From Martinezella rhizogenes (GTDB taxonomy: Bacteria > Pseudomonadota > Alphaproteobacteria > Rhizobiales > Rhizobiaceae), in NCBI GenBank assembly GCA_013322215.1, contig JAAMEZ010000036.1, positions 1 to 64,000 on the forward strand: a DNA stretch of 64,000 nucleotides. The letters are read 5' to 3'. Below the pieces are notes generated by a model. That model saw only the letters and a list, made by a program, of their open reading frames with translations. It was not told where the DNA came from and ran no database searches. Made by a program: the position numbers and the translations under genes. Of this stretch, positions 8,597 through 17,585 are shown one piece after another (the first letter of the stretch is position 1; each line of letters opens with the position of its first letter).

Positions 8597-9694
8597 GTGC
8601 AGGGATTTCTGACGGGTGAAGCGAGAATCAAAGTGGAAGGTGAGCCCATAAGACGGACGCGCAATGGGAGCGGCCGGGTCAAGCTTCAGGAAGTCGCCCA
8701 AAAAGCGAATGTGTCTACAGCGACCGTTTCGCGCGCATTCAATGAGCCCTCGAAAGTATCGGAGGAAGTCAGGCAGCGTGTCTTTGAGGCCGCCCATGCC
8801 CTCAATTGGATTCCCAACGCAGCTGGCCGGGCTCTGGCGTCGAGCAAGACGCAGATTGCCGGCGCAATCATTCCGACGCTCGACAATGAAATTTTTGCCA
8901 ACCAGATCAGCGGCATGCAATCTGTCTTCAGCAAGCACGGCTTTACCTTGCTTCTCGGCTGTTCCAACTACGATCCGCAAGAGGGGTTGCGGCAAGCACG
9001 CGCCATGCTTGCCCGTGGCGTCGAAGCTATTTCGATCGTCGGCGAAGATCACCCTCCTGAGCTTTTCGAGGCTCTAAGATCGCGTCACGTGCCCTACGTC
9101 GTGACCTATTCCTTCAACAAAACATCACCACATCCTTGCATTGGCTTCGACAATTACACAGCATTTCGTGAGATCGTCGAACACCTACTTTCTCTCGGCC
9201 ACCGCAGATTTGGCGCTATTTTTCAGCCGCTCGATAACAATGATCGCGTCAGGGCCAGGTTAAAAGGGATCACAGATGCGTTGCGGGATGCCGGCTTGGC
9301 CGTTGGCGCGGATCGCTGTCTCGTTGGTCCGTCGACGATGGACTTCGGAGGATCGAGCTTCCTGCGCATGATGGGTCAGGCAGACCGACCAACGGCGATA
9401 ATATGCGGAAATGACAATATTGCGTTGGGTGCATTGTTAAAGGCGAAGGAAATCGGATTGGCTGCACCCAATGATTTCTCGATAACCGGCTTCGACAATC
9501 TTGCGATATCGTCGCGATTTCATCCGACACTTACCACGATGATGATCGACAACCAGGAAATCGGAAGCCGTGCCGCAGCAGCGCTTTTGCAAGCCATAGC
9601 GGAAGGGCATCACCTGCTAACTTCGGTTGAGATCAAGCCAGAGCTCAAGATACGGGAAAGCACCGCGCCTGTACGTTCGACAATCCCGCTATGA
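8597..9694 (+). CDS. LacI/GalR-family transcriptional regulator of the hydroxyacid module
   Basis: A 365-residue repressor with an N-terminal helix-turn-helix (LQEVAQKANVSTATVSRAFN, about residues 30-50) and hinge (NWIPNAAGRALASSKTQ), followed by a periplasmic-binding-protein-like effector domain (IAGAIIPTLDNEIFANQISG; AIICGNDNIALGALLKA). The VSTATVSR recognition helix is the classical type that reads palindromes with a central CG. This fits the three TGTAAGCGCTTACA sites in the same module. The start is uncertain: GTG 8597 gives 365 residues and GTG 8633 is another possibility, neither with a strong ribosome site. I see no copy of the operator before its own gene, so it may be expressed with the preceding gene or constitutively. 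Confidence 0.9.
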   Translation: MQGFLTGEARIKVEGEPIRRTRNGSGRVKLQEVAQKANVSTATVSRAFNEPSKVSEEVRQRVFEAAHALNWIPNAAGRALASSKTQIAGAIIPTLDNEIFANQISGMQSVFSKHGFTLLLGCSNYDPQEGLRQARAMLARGVEAISIVGEDHPPELFEALRSRHVPYVVTYSFNKTSPHPCIGFDNYTAFREIVEHLLSLGHRRFGAIFQPLDNNDRVRARLKGITDALRDAGLAVGADRCLVGPSTMDFGGSSFLRMMGQADRPTAIICGNDNIALGALLKAKEIGLAAPNDFSITGFDNLAISSRFHPTLTTMMIDNQEIGSRAAAALLQAIAEGHHLLTSVEIKPELKIRESTAPVRSTIPL

Positions 9695-9752
9695 TCGGTT
9701 CCCACGCAAGCGGCACAGCGTTTGGAAGGTCTTTAGTTTGGTGGACGATCGG

Positions 9753-10475
9753 CTAAGCGCAGTTGCAGCGTGGCATTTCCTTGACGCGAGGATAGTTGTA
9801 GGCGTTGACTTTCGAGGTCGTGTAGCCGGCGCCGACAAGTGCTTCCGCAAGCTTGATGGCGGCCGTGACACCGTCGATGACCGGAACGCCGGTTGTCGCC
9901 TGCAGCCGATCGCAAAGGGAAGACATGCCCGCACAGCCGAGAATGATGGCTTCGGCGCGGTCTTCTTTCTTGGCCCGTTCGATTTCGACGATCAGCAGGC
10001 GTTCCGCCTGTAAGGGATCCTCCTCCAGGCCGAGAACCGGCAGGTCGATGGCCCGAACATTGCGGCAATGGCGTTCCGCGCCATAGCCGCTCACCAGATC
10101 CTCGATAATCGGAATGGAGCGCGGCAGCGTCGTGATGATCGAGAACCGACGGCTGATGGTCATGGCCACCTGCACGGCCGCCTGGCAAATGCCGATGACA
10201 GGCCCGCGAGCGACTTCGCGCGCAGCATGAAGACCAGGATCATCAAAGCAAGCGACGACATAGGCATCGACCCCGAGCATCTCACCCTCACGGATTTGGG
10301 CAAGCATTCCCGGCACGGCGGCAGCCTCATCTGCACCGCCTTCGATGCTGACGGGCGTGTCCAGCGGGTTTACCGCCGACACTTTTGTGTCTCGCTGTTT
10401 GACCCGCAGCGCGCTCTCCAGCGCCTGGGACGTCATGGAAGCCGTGGAGTTGGGATTGATGAGACGAATATGCAT
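9753..10475 (-). CDS. Asp/Glu/hydantoin racemase family protein
   Basis: A 240-residue cytosolic enzyme of the Asp/Glu/hydantoin racemase superfamily, which uses two cysteines as acid-base pair. It begins with the family N-terminus MHIRLINPNSTASMT. The first cysteine lies in AYVVACFDDPGLHAARE and the second in AIILGCAGMSSLCDRL, the normal positions. Relatives are hydantoin and allantoin racemases and maleate isomerases. It is 22 bases downstream of the flavin reductase gene, so the two form one operon from the operator at 11152-11183. Its neighbours (three amidohydrolases, a peptide-type importer) make a role with hydantoin-like or other cyclic ureide/amide compounds plausible, but the substrate is inferred, not shown. 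Confidence 0.88.
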   Translation of the reverse strand: MHIRLINPNSTASMTSQALESALRVKQRDTKVSAVNPLDTPVSIEGGADEAAAVPGMLAQIREGEMLGVDAYVVACFDDPGLHAAREVARGPVIGICQAAVQVAMTISRRFSIITTLPRSIPIIEDLVSGYGAERHCRNVRAIDLPVLGLEEDPLQAERLLIVEIERAKKEDRAEAIILGCAGMSSLCDRLQATTGVPVIDGVTAAIKLAEALVGAGYTTSKVNAYNYPRVKEMPRCNCA

Positions 10476-10497
10476 ACGAGAGACCTTCCATCCATCC

Positions 10498-11127
10498 TTA
10501 GTCGCGCTGCGGCTTTATGAAGTCGGTGATTGGCGGAGCCTTAAGGACAAACTGGCGATCCGAAACGATGTAGTTGTCGGCATGCAGGCGGGCAATCGGC
10601 TGATAGTGTTCCGGGTCGACGTAGTGACCTTCAGCATCAAGGCAATTACGCCGCACATGCATGTGGACGACTTCGCCCAGCACCAATGTACGGCGCGGAT
10701 AATCGATCAGACGCTCGACGCGGCATTCGAAGACACAAGGGGCCTCCTGCACGAAGGACGCATCGATCTTGCGGCAGGCGTTCGGCGTAAGACCGGCCAT
10801 CTCGAGTTCGTCGAACTCGCTTTCGAAGCCCAGGCCGCAAATCAGCATCTGCTGCGAGATCTCCATATCGACCATGTTGATCGCGAACTCCTGGGTCCGC
10901 CGGATATTGGCGAGCGTATCCTTTTCCTCGCCACTCAGGCGCGGCTGTATGCCCAGAACCACGATAGGTGGATCGTGCGAGAACACGTTGAAGAAACTCA
11001 TCGGCGCTGCATTATTGTGACCGGCGGGCGAACGCGTCGTGACCAAGGCGATCGGACGCGGCCCGATGAAGTTCGTCAGAAGCCGATATCGGCTTTGAGG
11101 CTCAAGCTCGGCAAAGTCGAATTCCAT
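10498..11127 (-). CDS. Flavin reductase-like FMN-binding protein
   Basis: A 209-residue protein of the flavin reductase-like, FMN-binding split-barrel family. The core signature is IGPRPIALVTTRSPAGHNNA followed by SFFNVFSHDPPIVVLGIQ. Members either supply reduced flavin to a monooxygenase or act as stand-alone flavoproteins. I chose ATG 11127 (MEFDFAELEPQSRY) because AGGA lies eight bases before it; earlier start codons at 11148 and 11190 overlap the operator. No monooxygenase gene is in the window, so its partner, if any, is elsewhere. It leads the two-gene operon with the racemase and is divergent from the GntR gene. Confidence 0.85.
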   Translation of the reverse strand: MEFDFAELEPQSRYRLLTNFIGPRPIALVTTRSPAGHNNAAPMSFFNVFSHDPPIVVLGIQPRLSGEEKDTLANIRRTQEFAINMVDMEISQQMLICGLGFESEFDELEMAGLTPNACRKIDASFVQEAPCVFECRVERLIDYPRRTLVLGEVVHMHVRRNCLDAEGHYVDPEHYQPIARLHADNYIVSDRQFVLKAPPITDFIKPQRD

Positions 11128-11151
11128 GGCGCCATCCTGTATATTCATTTT

Positions 11152-11183
11152 AATTGACAATATCATTCCATATTGTAGACAAT
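11152..11183. promoter_or_regulatory. GntR-type operator, site A (ATTGTAGACAAT plus ATTGACAAT)
   Basis: The palindrome ATTGTAGACAAT at 11172-11183 and a half-related ATTGACAAT at 11152-11160 lie in the divergent promoter region between the flavin reductase gene (start 11127) and gntR (start 11263). The same palindrome with one variable base recurs at 18794-18805 and 20630-20641. The TTGT..ACAA core resembles the TNGT-n-ACNA pattern of FCD-type GntR regulators. Confidence 0.78.
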
Positions 11184-11262
11184 TTTGCAATCAAAACCCA
11201 TTGTTGTGATTGACTTTTCCCTTCGCTTCGCGCTTCTCTAGCCACAATGAGGAGTAAGATTC

Positions 11263-11940
11263 ATGGCAGACCAAAACGGGGTCTCTGTTCAGCAGATTGT
11301 CGAGAAAGTTTGGCTGTCGATCGCCGAGCGGCGGCTCAGACCGGGTGTCCAACTCAAAGAAGAGCAGATGGCCACCATCTTCAACGTCAGCCGTGCGCGC
11401 ATTCGTCAGGCCCTGGCATTGTTGCAACGCGATGGCCTCGTCGCCATCATTCCCAATCGGGGCGCCTTCGTGTGCAAGCCTTCCGTAGAGGAGGCCCGGG
11501 ACGTCTTTTTCATTCGCCGCACTGTCGAACGCTGCGTGATCGAACGGCTCTGCAAGGGCATCTCCAAGGCCGACGTCAAACGCCTGCGCGATCATGTCGC
11601 CAAAGAGCGCATCGCCAACATCCAGGACGTTACGACCGACATCATCAAGCTTTCCGGTGGTTTCCATCTGCTGCTTGCGGAGATAGTCGGCTCGGATTTT
11701 CTGTTTGCCACCATGCGCGATCTGATCGCCCGTTCCTCGCTGATCACGGCAGTCTATCGCAACACCAACCGTTTCAATTGCGGTCCTGACGAGCATGCCG
11801 AGATCGTGGAGGCGATCGTCGGCAACAATGTCGACAAGGCCACCCATCTGATGGCGCATCATCTGGAGCATGTCGAATCGGAGCTCGACCTGACCGAGAT
11901 CCGCGATCTTTCCCACGACCTGCGTGCCGCACTGGCCTGA
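11263..11940 (+). CDS. GntR-family (FCD) transcriptional regulator
   Basis: A 225-residue regulator with a winged helix-turn-helix at about residues 10-75 (LRPGVQLKEEQMATIFNVSR, then RQALALLQRDGLVAIIPNRG) and an all-helical FCD effector domain with the metal/ligand-site pattern of the family (FHLLLAEIVGSDFL; EHAEIVEAIVGNN; HHLEHVESELD). AGGAG (11249-11253) precedes the ATG. It sits in the middle of the catabolic island, divergent from the flavin reductase/racemase operon. Operator-like palindromes in its own promoter and in two other promoters of the island mark it as the probable local, autoregulated repressor. Confidence 0.92.
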   Translation: MADQNGVSVQQIVEKVWLSIAERRLRPGVQLKEEQMATIFNVSRARIRQALALLQRDGLVAIIPNRGAFVCKPSVEEARDVFFIRRTVERCVIERLCKGISKADVKRLRDHVAKERIANIQDVTTDIIKLSGGFHLLLAEIVGSDFLFATMRDLIARSSLITAVYRNTNRFNCGPDEHAEIVEAIVGNNVDKATHLMAHHLEHVESELDLTEIRDLSHDLRAALA

Positions 11941-11963
11941 GACGGCCGAAATTGCCACGTTAA

Positions 11964-12941
11964 TCACGCATCAGTCACAAGATGGCAGGCCACTCTCGTT
12001 CCATTCGATAGCCGGCGAACCTGAGGCACCTCCGCCGAACACCTCGCCGAGGCCAGCGGGCACCTCGGATGGAAGGTGCAGCCCGATGGTGGCTTCAGGG
12101 GACTGGGTACCTCACCGCCAACCAATTCCTGATCGCGCTTAGGAGCGTCTATGCTGGGAATGGTTTGCAGCAGAAGCTGGGTATAGGGATGGCGCGGATT
12201 GACGAAAAGCTCCTCGGTATCCCCCTCCTCGACAATCCGCCCGAGATACATCACGGCGATGCGGTCGGACATGTGACGCACGACGCTCATGTCGTGGCTG
12301 ATGAAGAGATAGGTCAGACCCAGTTCATCCTGCAGCCGGCGCATGAGGTTCAGAACCTGTGCTTGCACCGAAACATCGAGCGCAGATGTCGGTTCGTCGC
12401 AGACGAGGAATTCCGGCTCGCTGGCAAGCGCGCGGGCAATGGATATGCGCTGGCGCTGTCCGCCGGAAAATTCATGCGGAAACTTCTCCCCATCCGAAAC
12501 GGACAGACCGACGGTCAGCAGGAGCTCCTCGACCCGCTCGGTGATCTCGGCCGCGGTGTTGCGCAGCTTCAGCTCGCGCAGCGGCTCGGCGATGATGTTC
12601 TTCACCCGCCAACGCGGATTGAGCGAAGCGTAGGGATCCTGGAAGATCATCTGGGCCGATAGCGGCACGCCGCTGCGCCCGGGCGAAAAGCGAATCTCGC
12701 CGCCGGTCGGAGTGTAAAGCCCGGTTACCAGCCTTGCTACCGTGGATTTGCCGCAGCCGCTTTCGCCAACGATGCTGAGGCACCCACCGGCAGGCACGGT
12801 AAAGCTGATATCGTTGACCGCCTGAAGAAACTGACGCGGCTTACGCTCCACGACGCGATTGAGCCACGGGGCGGACACGTCGAAGGTCTTGACCAGTCCA
12901 TCGACGGTCAGAGCCGCAAGCTTTTGAGCGGAAGTTGTCAT
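11964..12941 (-). CDS. Peptide/opine-type ABC transporter ATP-binding protein (DppF-like)
   Basis: A 325-residue ATPase of an oligopeptide-type importer. Walker A is GESGCGKST, the signature is SGGQRQRISIARAL and Walker B is FLVCDEPTSALD. The C-terminal oligopeptide-transporter extension follows (CTFHPRCPLASARC). The ATG at 12941 overlaps the stop of the upstream DppD-like gene by four bases (ATGA), indicating translational coupling. A longer reading to 13058 would run into that gene. It is the last gene of a six-gene minus-strand operon that begins with the DppB-like permease. Confidence 0.95.
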   Translation of the reverse strand: MTTSAQKLAALTVDGLVKTFDVSAPWLNRVVERKPRQFLQAVNDISFTVPAGGCLSIVGESGCGKSTVARLVTGLYTPTGGEIRFSPGRSGVPLSAQMIFQDPYASLNPRWRVKNIIAEPLRELKLRNTAAEITERVEELLLTVGLSVSDGEKFPHEFSGGQRQRISIARALASEPEFLVCDEPTSALDVSVQAQVLNLMRRLQDELGLTYLFISHDMSVVRHMSDRIAVMYLGRIVEEGDTEELFVNPRHPYTQLLLQTIPSIDAPKRDQELVGGEVPSPLKPPSGCTFHPRCPLASARCSAEVPQVRRLSNGTRVACHLVTDA

Positions 12942-13921
12942 GCGGTGCCTCCCGCGTTGAGCCAGCAGGCGCTCGCGCCATCGCCGGCCGGGATCAGTTC
13001 TGGCCGCTCGCGCCGACAGCGCGGACCGGCGGATTTGCAACGGGGATTGAAAGCGCATCCTTGCGGAAGCGCATCCAGCCGCGGCATCGAGCCATCGATC
13101 TGATTGAGCTTTGCGACGCGCGCGCCGAGCGATGGGATCGAAGCCATCAGGCCCTGCGTATAGGGATGGCGCGGCGTATGAAGCACCCGCTCCACCGGGC
13201 CGATCTCGATAAGCCGGCCGGCATATAACACCGCCACACGGTCGGCCGCCTCGGCGATGACACCCATATCATGCGTCACCAGCATCACCGCCGCCTGCTT
13301 CTCCTTGCACAGCCGACGAAGCAGCGAGATGATCTGCGCCTGGATCGAGACGTCGAGCGCGGTGGTCGGCTCGTCGGCAATGATCAGTTTTGGCGAGGCC
13401 GCAAGCGCAAGGGCGATGACAACGCGCTGTCGCATGCCGCCGGAAAACTGATGCGGATAGTGATTGACCCGCTCCTCCGGCGAGGGAATGCCAACATCCC
13501 GCAACAGCTGGACAGCACGCGCCTTTGCCTCGACCTTGCCGAGCGACAGATGCTGCCGGATCGTTTCCGAAAGCTGCGCACCGACGGTGAATAGCGGGTT
13601 CAGCGACGTCAGGGGGTCCTGGAAGATCGCGCCGATTTCACGGCCACGAACGCGCCCCATCGCCCGGTCGTCGAGCGTGTCGATCCGCTGTTTGCCGAGC
13701 CAGATTTCGCCAGCGGCGATACGGCCCGGACGTTCGAGAAGCCCCTGGATGGCAAGCCCGGTCATGGATTTACCCGCGCCCGACTCCCCCACGACGCCAA
13801 GGATTTCGCCGGCCCGAATGGACAGGCTTATGTCCGACAGCGCCGTAACTGTTCCCCGGCGGTTTGGAAACTCCACCTTCAGATTTCGAACGTCGATGAC
13901 TGGCTGTTGTGCCTCAACCAT
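12938..13921 (-). CDS. Peptide/opine-type ABC transporter ATP-binding protein (DppD-like)
   Basis: A 327-residue ATPase, partner of the DppF-like subunit. Walker A is GESGAGKSM, the signature SGGMRQRVVIALALA and Walker B LIIADEPTTALD. The family C-terminal cysteine region is present (CAFNPRCKSAGPRC). Its start overlaps the preceding amidohydrolase gene by eight bases and its stop overlaps the next gene by four, so it is embedded in a tightly coupled operon. Confidence 0.95.
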   Translation of the reverse strand: MVEAQQPVIDVRNLKVEFPNRRGTVTALSDISLSIRAGEILGVVGESGAGKSMTGLAIQGLLERPGRIAAGEIWLGKQRIDTLDDRAMGRVRGREIGAIFQDPLTSLNPLFTVGAQLSETIRQHLSLGKVEAKARAVQLLRDVGIPSPEERVNHYPHQFSGGMRQRVVIALALAASPKLIIADEPTTALDVSIQAQIISLLRRLCKEKQAAVMLVTHDMGVIAEAADRVAVLYAGRLIEIGPVERVLHTPRHPYTQGLMASIPSLGARVAKLNQIDGSMPRLDALPQGCAFNPRCKSAGPRCRRERPELIPAGDGASACWLNAGGTA

Positions 13922-15407
13922 TGCTCTCTACCTCGATCGGATAGCTGGGCGGGAAGATCTCCGAAACGGGCGGATGGTTCCAGCTGCGCTCGGGATATTT
14001 GGCGATCAGCCCGCCATACTGTGCTTGCGCCTGGACGCGCGCCTTTTTCATGTCGAAGCCGGCCAATTGCCGATCCAGCATCGAAACGCGACCATCGACG
14101 AAGACAGCGCGCGTCACCTTGCCGGAGCCGCCGACGACCAGCGTCGTGATCGGATCCACGGATGGCGCCATGATCGCGTCGTCCAGACTGAAGACGGCAA
14201 TGTCGGCACGGGCTCCGGCCGACAGATGGCCGAGGTCCGAGCGGCCGAGCGCCTTGGCACCGCCGAGCGTTGCCGCATCGAACAGATCGGCCGAGCGTAC
14301 GCGGTCCGGCGCATGATCGCTGATACGGCAGGTAATGAGCCCGGCAAGCAGGTTCATCAGCATGTCGGGTGGCGTGGTGTCCGTGCCCATGGCGATGTTG
14401 ATGCCGCGCTTGCGGCAACTGGAGAAGGAATTGAGGATCGAACCGCTGCGCGCCGAAACCAACGGGCAATGCACGATGGAAACGCCGTTTTCGGCGTAAA
14501 GCCCAAGATCTTCTTCCGTGGCATTCGTCGCATGGGGCGCAACCATCCGATCGCTCAGCAGCTTGTGCTTGGCAAGCCAGACGGGAGCGGTCGAACCGTG
14601 CAGCATGCGCACGGTGTCGACTTCCATCGTGCCCTGCGCCATATGCAGGCGGAATTTGCAGCCGAGATCACGCGCGGCGGCATCGGTACGCTGCAGAAGC
14701 GCAAGCGTCGACGTCTCCACCCGATCCGGCGCGAGCAAGCCGCGCACGAGATCGCCATGTCGGCCATTCTGCCGCTCGATAAAGGCGATGGCGTCCTTCA
14801 GGCCCTGAAATCCGCGCTCTTCGTCGAAGACCGGAACCATCTTGCCCGGCGCTTCCAGAACCATGCCGCCCGAACGATAGGCAGGGCTCAGATAGACGCG
14901 CAGGCCAAGATCGCCGGCAGCATCGGCAGCTGCATCGAACTCGGCGACGGTCTCGCCCCATTCGCGATAAAACAGCGAGGCGATCGGAGCGGCGGTGGTG
15001 ATGCCGTTCAGCAGGAGCTGACCGAAGGCAAAACGCTTCTGGAACGCCAGCTCTTCCTGCGAATACATCTCATAGGGACCGGCCTCCATATAGCTGCGTG
15101 GCCAGACGCGCCCCTTGGCCCAGCCGGGATGACAGTCGATGCCGAGAATGGTGGTATCCAGATCGGACAGCGCATCGAGGTCGATCAAGCCGGGGCTGAT
15201 CACCGAGTTGCCGAAATCGATGCGACGCGCCACTTCGCCGGGGAAATTGTGACCGACAAAAAGAATGGCGCCGTTTTCGAACACGACCTGGCCGTTGCAA
15301 AGCAGCCTATGGCTGCCTTCCTTGTGGCCGACGACCCAGCTTGCAGTGACCAGGGTGCGTCCGTCCGGGCGGTGGCCGAGCGACAGACTTTCCATTGCAT
15401 GTGCCAT
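13914..15407 (-). CDS. Amidohydrolase-family protein lacking the HxH metal motif
   Basis: A 497-residue protein of the amidohydrolase superfamily, closest in layout to the chlorohydrolase/SsnA-like group. Later metal-site regions are recognisable: FRLHMAQGTMEV (strand 5), APHATNATEEDL (strand 6) and AMGTDTTPPDMLMNLLAG (strand 8 Asp). The strand-1 motif, normally PGxxDxHxH, is PGLIDLDALSDLD, so both histidines of HxH are missing. It may therefore bind one metal at most, use another ligand set, or be a non-catalytic partner. GGAG lies eight bases before the ATG. It overlaps its upstream neighbour, the HxH-containing amidohydrolase, by one base (TGATG) and lies between transporter genes of one operon. 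Confidence 0.85.
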   Translation of the reverse strand: MAHAMESLSLGHRPDGRTLVTASWVVGHKEGSHRLLCNGQVVFENGAILFVGHNFPGEVARRIDFGNSVISPGLIDLDALSDLDTTILGIDCHPGWAKGRVWPRSYMEAGPYEMYSQEELAFQKRFAFGQLLLNGITTAAPIASLFYREWGETVAEFDAAADAAGDLGLRVYLSPAYRSGGMVLEAPGKMVPVFDEERGFQGLKDAIAFIERQNGRHGDLVRGLLAPDRVETSTLALLQRTDAAARDLGCKFRLHMAQGTMEVDTVRMLHGSTAPVWLAKHKLLSDRMVAPHATNATEEDLGLYAENGVSIVHCPLVSARSGSILNSFSSCRKRGINIAMGTDTTPPDMLMNLLAGLITCRISDHAPDRVRSADLFDAATLGGAKALGRSDLGHLSAGARADIAVFSLDDAIMAPSVDPITTLVVGGSGKVTRAVFVDGRVSMLDRQLAGFDMKKARVQAQAQYGGLIAKYPERSWNHPPVSEIFPPSYPIEVESNG

Positions 15408-16600
15408 CAGGGCATCTCCACCACAGCTTGCCCACCGCGCGCAGTCACGCGGCCAGCCTTGACCACGAGCGGGCGCGGCGCGATGTCGACGACGGCATGA
15501 GCAAGCGTTTCGCCGGCCAGCAGGGTGAAATCGGCATCACAGCCGACCTTCAGTCCGTAATTCTCGATACGCATGACGTCAGCGCCGCCCTGCGACACGA
15601 TATAGAGGACATGTTCCAGATCACGGTCGGAACGCAGGCCATTCTTCATGCCGATCACCTGGGCACGATCGAGCATGTCCGGATGACCCCAAGGGCCCCA
15701 GGTGTCGCGAATGCCATCACAGCCACCGCCAACGCGCACGCCTGCTTCCTTGAGCCGCATGATCGACGGCACGGCGGCCGAAGGCGCACCGGTAGTGAGA
15801 ATTGCAATATCAAGCTTTGCGATTTCCTCGATCAGTTTGCCGACGCGGAGATAATCGTTCATGCCGAGCGCGAAGGCATGACTGATCGCCACCTTGCCCT
15901 GCATGCCGTTGGCACGGATGCGCTCGAACATCAGCTCCATCGTGAAGGCACCGAGCTCGCCGGCTTCGTGCAGGTGAATGTCGATCGGAACGCCATGTTT
16001 GGTGGCAAGGTCAAACAGGATATCGAGCTGGCCCTTGGGATCGCGGTCAATGCCGCACGGATCGATGCCGCCCAGGACTTCGCAGCCCTGACGCAGGGCC
16101 TCGTCGAGCAGTTCGACAGTACCGGGCATGACCATCACGCCGGACTGCGGGAAGGCGACAATTTCAATGTCGATGATGCCCTTGAGCTTCTCGCGGGTTT
16201 CCCACACGCCTTCGACAAGCCGCAGACCATGAACCGGGTCGATATCGACATGGCTGCGGATATGCGTGCCGCCATGTGCCGCCAGACCGATAGCATGGCG
16301 CATGGACTGGCGATGCGGATCGATGCCGATTTCCAGGCGGTGTTCGCGTTCGAAATCGATGCGTTCGCGCAAGATTGCAGCGCGATTGTTGACATGCCAC
16401 GGCATGCCCCAAGTGGTCTTGTCGAGATGGGTATGCGCATCGATCAGGCCGGGCGCGGCGATCGCATTGCCGCCGTCCTCAACCGGCACGCCCGGCTCGG
16501 CTTCGAACGTTCCGAAACCAGCAATCTTTCCGTCGCGGATCAGGATGTCGCAGATCTCTCCAGCCATGGGCCGGACATTGCGGAGCAGAAGATCGTTCAT
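15407..16600 (-). CDS. Cytosine deaminase-like amidohydrolase
   Basis: A 397-residue metal-dependent hydrolase of the cytosine deaminase/N-isopropylammelide hydrolase type. All key motifs are present: PGLIDAHTHLDKTTWG (HxH) near residue 50, IDIHLHEAGE (the HxxE pair), AISHAFALG and GCDGIRDTWGPWG (strand 8 Asp). Enzymes of this family deaminate or hydrolyse N-heterocycles such as cytosine, isocytosine, creatinine or triazines. The ribosome site GAGGT lies just before the ATG. It is cotranscribed with a peptide-type importer rather than with nucleobase permeases, which suggests a less usual substrate. Confidence 0.88.
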   Translation of the reverse strand: MNDLLLRNVRPMAGEICDILIRDGKIAGFGTFEAEPGVPVEDGGNAIAAPGLIDAHTHLDKTTWGMPWHVNNRAAILRERIDFEREHRLEIGIDPHRQSMRHAIGLAAHGGTHIRSHVDIDPVHGLRLVEGVWETREKLKGIIDIEIVAFPQSGVMVMPGTVELLDEALRQGCEVLGGIDPCGIDRDPKGQLDILFDLATKHGVPIDIHLHEAGELGAFTMELMFERIRANGMQGKVAISHAFALGMNDYLRVGKLIEEIAKLDIAILTTGAPSAAVPSIMRLKEAGVRVGGGCDGIRDTWGPWGHPDMLDRAQVIGMKNGLRSDRDLEHVLYIVSQGGADVMRIENYGLKVGCDADFTLLAGETLAHAVVDIAPRPLVVKAGRVTARGGQAVVEMP

Positions 16601-16604
16601 GAAC

Positions 16605-17564
16605 TTACCTCAGTTTGGGATTGAGCGCATCGCGCAGCCAGTCGCCGAGCAGGTTGACGGCCACGACCAGCAGGCAAAGCTGGATGACGGGAAACAGCAC
16701 GATCCACCAGGAGCCGGAAAATAGAAACTGGTTGCCAATGCGGATGAGCGTGCCAAGCGACGGCTGGCTCGGCGGCATGCCGATGCCGAGAAAGGACAGC
16801 GTGGCTTCGGTAAGGATTGCCATGCCGAAATTGAGAGTGGCCGCCACCATGATCGGCGTGAGCGTGTTGGGAAGGATGTGCTTGGCCATGATGCGGCGGG
16901 CCGGCACGCCGATCAGCCTTGCCGCCTGGACATAATCCTTGCCGGCCTCGACGATTGCCTGCGCACGCACCGTGCGGGCATATTGCACCCAGCTGGAGAG
17001 CGCGATGGCAAAGACAAGCACGGCCGAAGCACCGATCTCCCGCAGACTTTCCGGCAGCATCTGCCGCACAACCGTCGACACCAGGATCGCAACGAGGATG
17101 GTGGGAATGGACAGCATGACATCACCGATGCGCATCAGCAGATTGTCGATAAATCCACCGAAGAAGCCGGCGACGAGACCGGCGATCAGGCCGATCAGCA
17201 GCGAAAGCACGACGGAGGCTACGCCGATGACGATGGAAATGCGCGTGCCGTAAAGAACGGCAGACAGCATATCGCGACCTTGGGTATCGGTGCCGAGAAG
17301 ATAGGGCATTTGGCCGCCATCATGCCAGATTGGCGGCAGTTCCGCATTCAACATGTCGAGTTGCGCACCGTCATAGGGATTTTGCGGCGCAATCAGCGGC
17401 GCCAGCACTGCCGTGAGGATCAATATGGCGAGGATCGTCGCGCCAGAGATCGCCGCCTTGCTATGCGTGAAGGACCAGCATAGGTCGCTACTGCGAAGGC
17501 GCTTGAAAAGCGACGGGCGCAGGGGTCTTTCCTGTTTCGACGTTTCGGACAATTCCATGGTCAT
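16605..17564 (-). CDS. Peptide/opine-type ABC transporter permease (DppC-like)
   Basis: A 319-residue inner-membrane permease. The cytosolic N-terminus is followed by a first membrane helix (AISGATILAILILTAVLAPL), the NPYDGAQLDMLN segment and PYLLGTDTQGRDMLS, a hallmark of DppC/OppC proteins. The coupling-helix region is DYVQAARLIGVPARRIMAKH. AGGAG lies eight bases before the ATG at 17564. It follows the DppB-like gene by 21 bases and precedes the cytosine deaminase-like gene. Confidence 0.95.
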   Translation of the reverse strand: MTMELSETSKQERPLRPSLFKRLRSSDLCWSFTHSKAAISGATILAILILTAVLAPLIAPQNPYDGAQLDMLNAELPPIWHDGGQMPYLLGTDTQGRDMLSAVLYGTRISIVIGVASVVLSLLIGLIAGLVAGFFGGFIDNLLMRIGDVMLSIPTILVAILVSTVVRQMLPESLREIGASAVLVFAIALSSWVQYARTVRAQAIVEAGKDYVQAARLIGVPARRIMAKHILPNTLTPIMVAATLNFGMAILTEATLSFLGIGMPPSQPSLGTLIRIGNQFLFSGSWWIVLFPVIQLCLLVVAVNLLGDWLRDALNPKLR

Positions 17565-17585
17565 CGAACGGGCTCCTGGTTCCGA

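Noticed and set aside
13464..15500. A 678-codon plus-strand open frame opposite the DppD/amidohydrolase genes
   Set aside because: Antisense shadow of clearly conserved proteins, with no domain or ribosome site.
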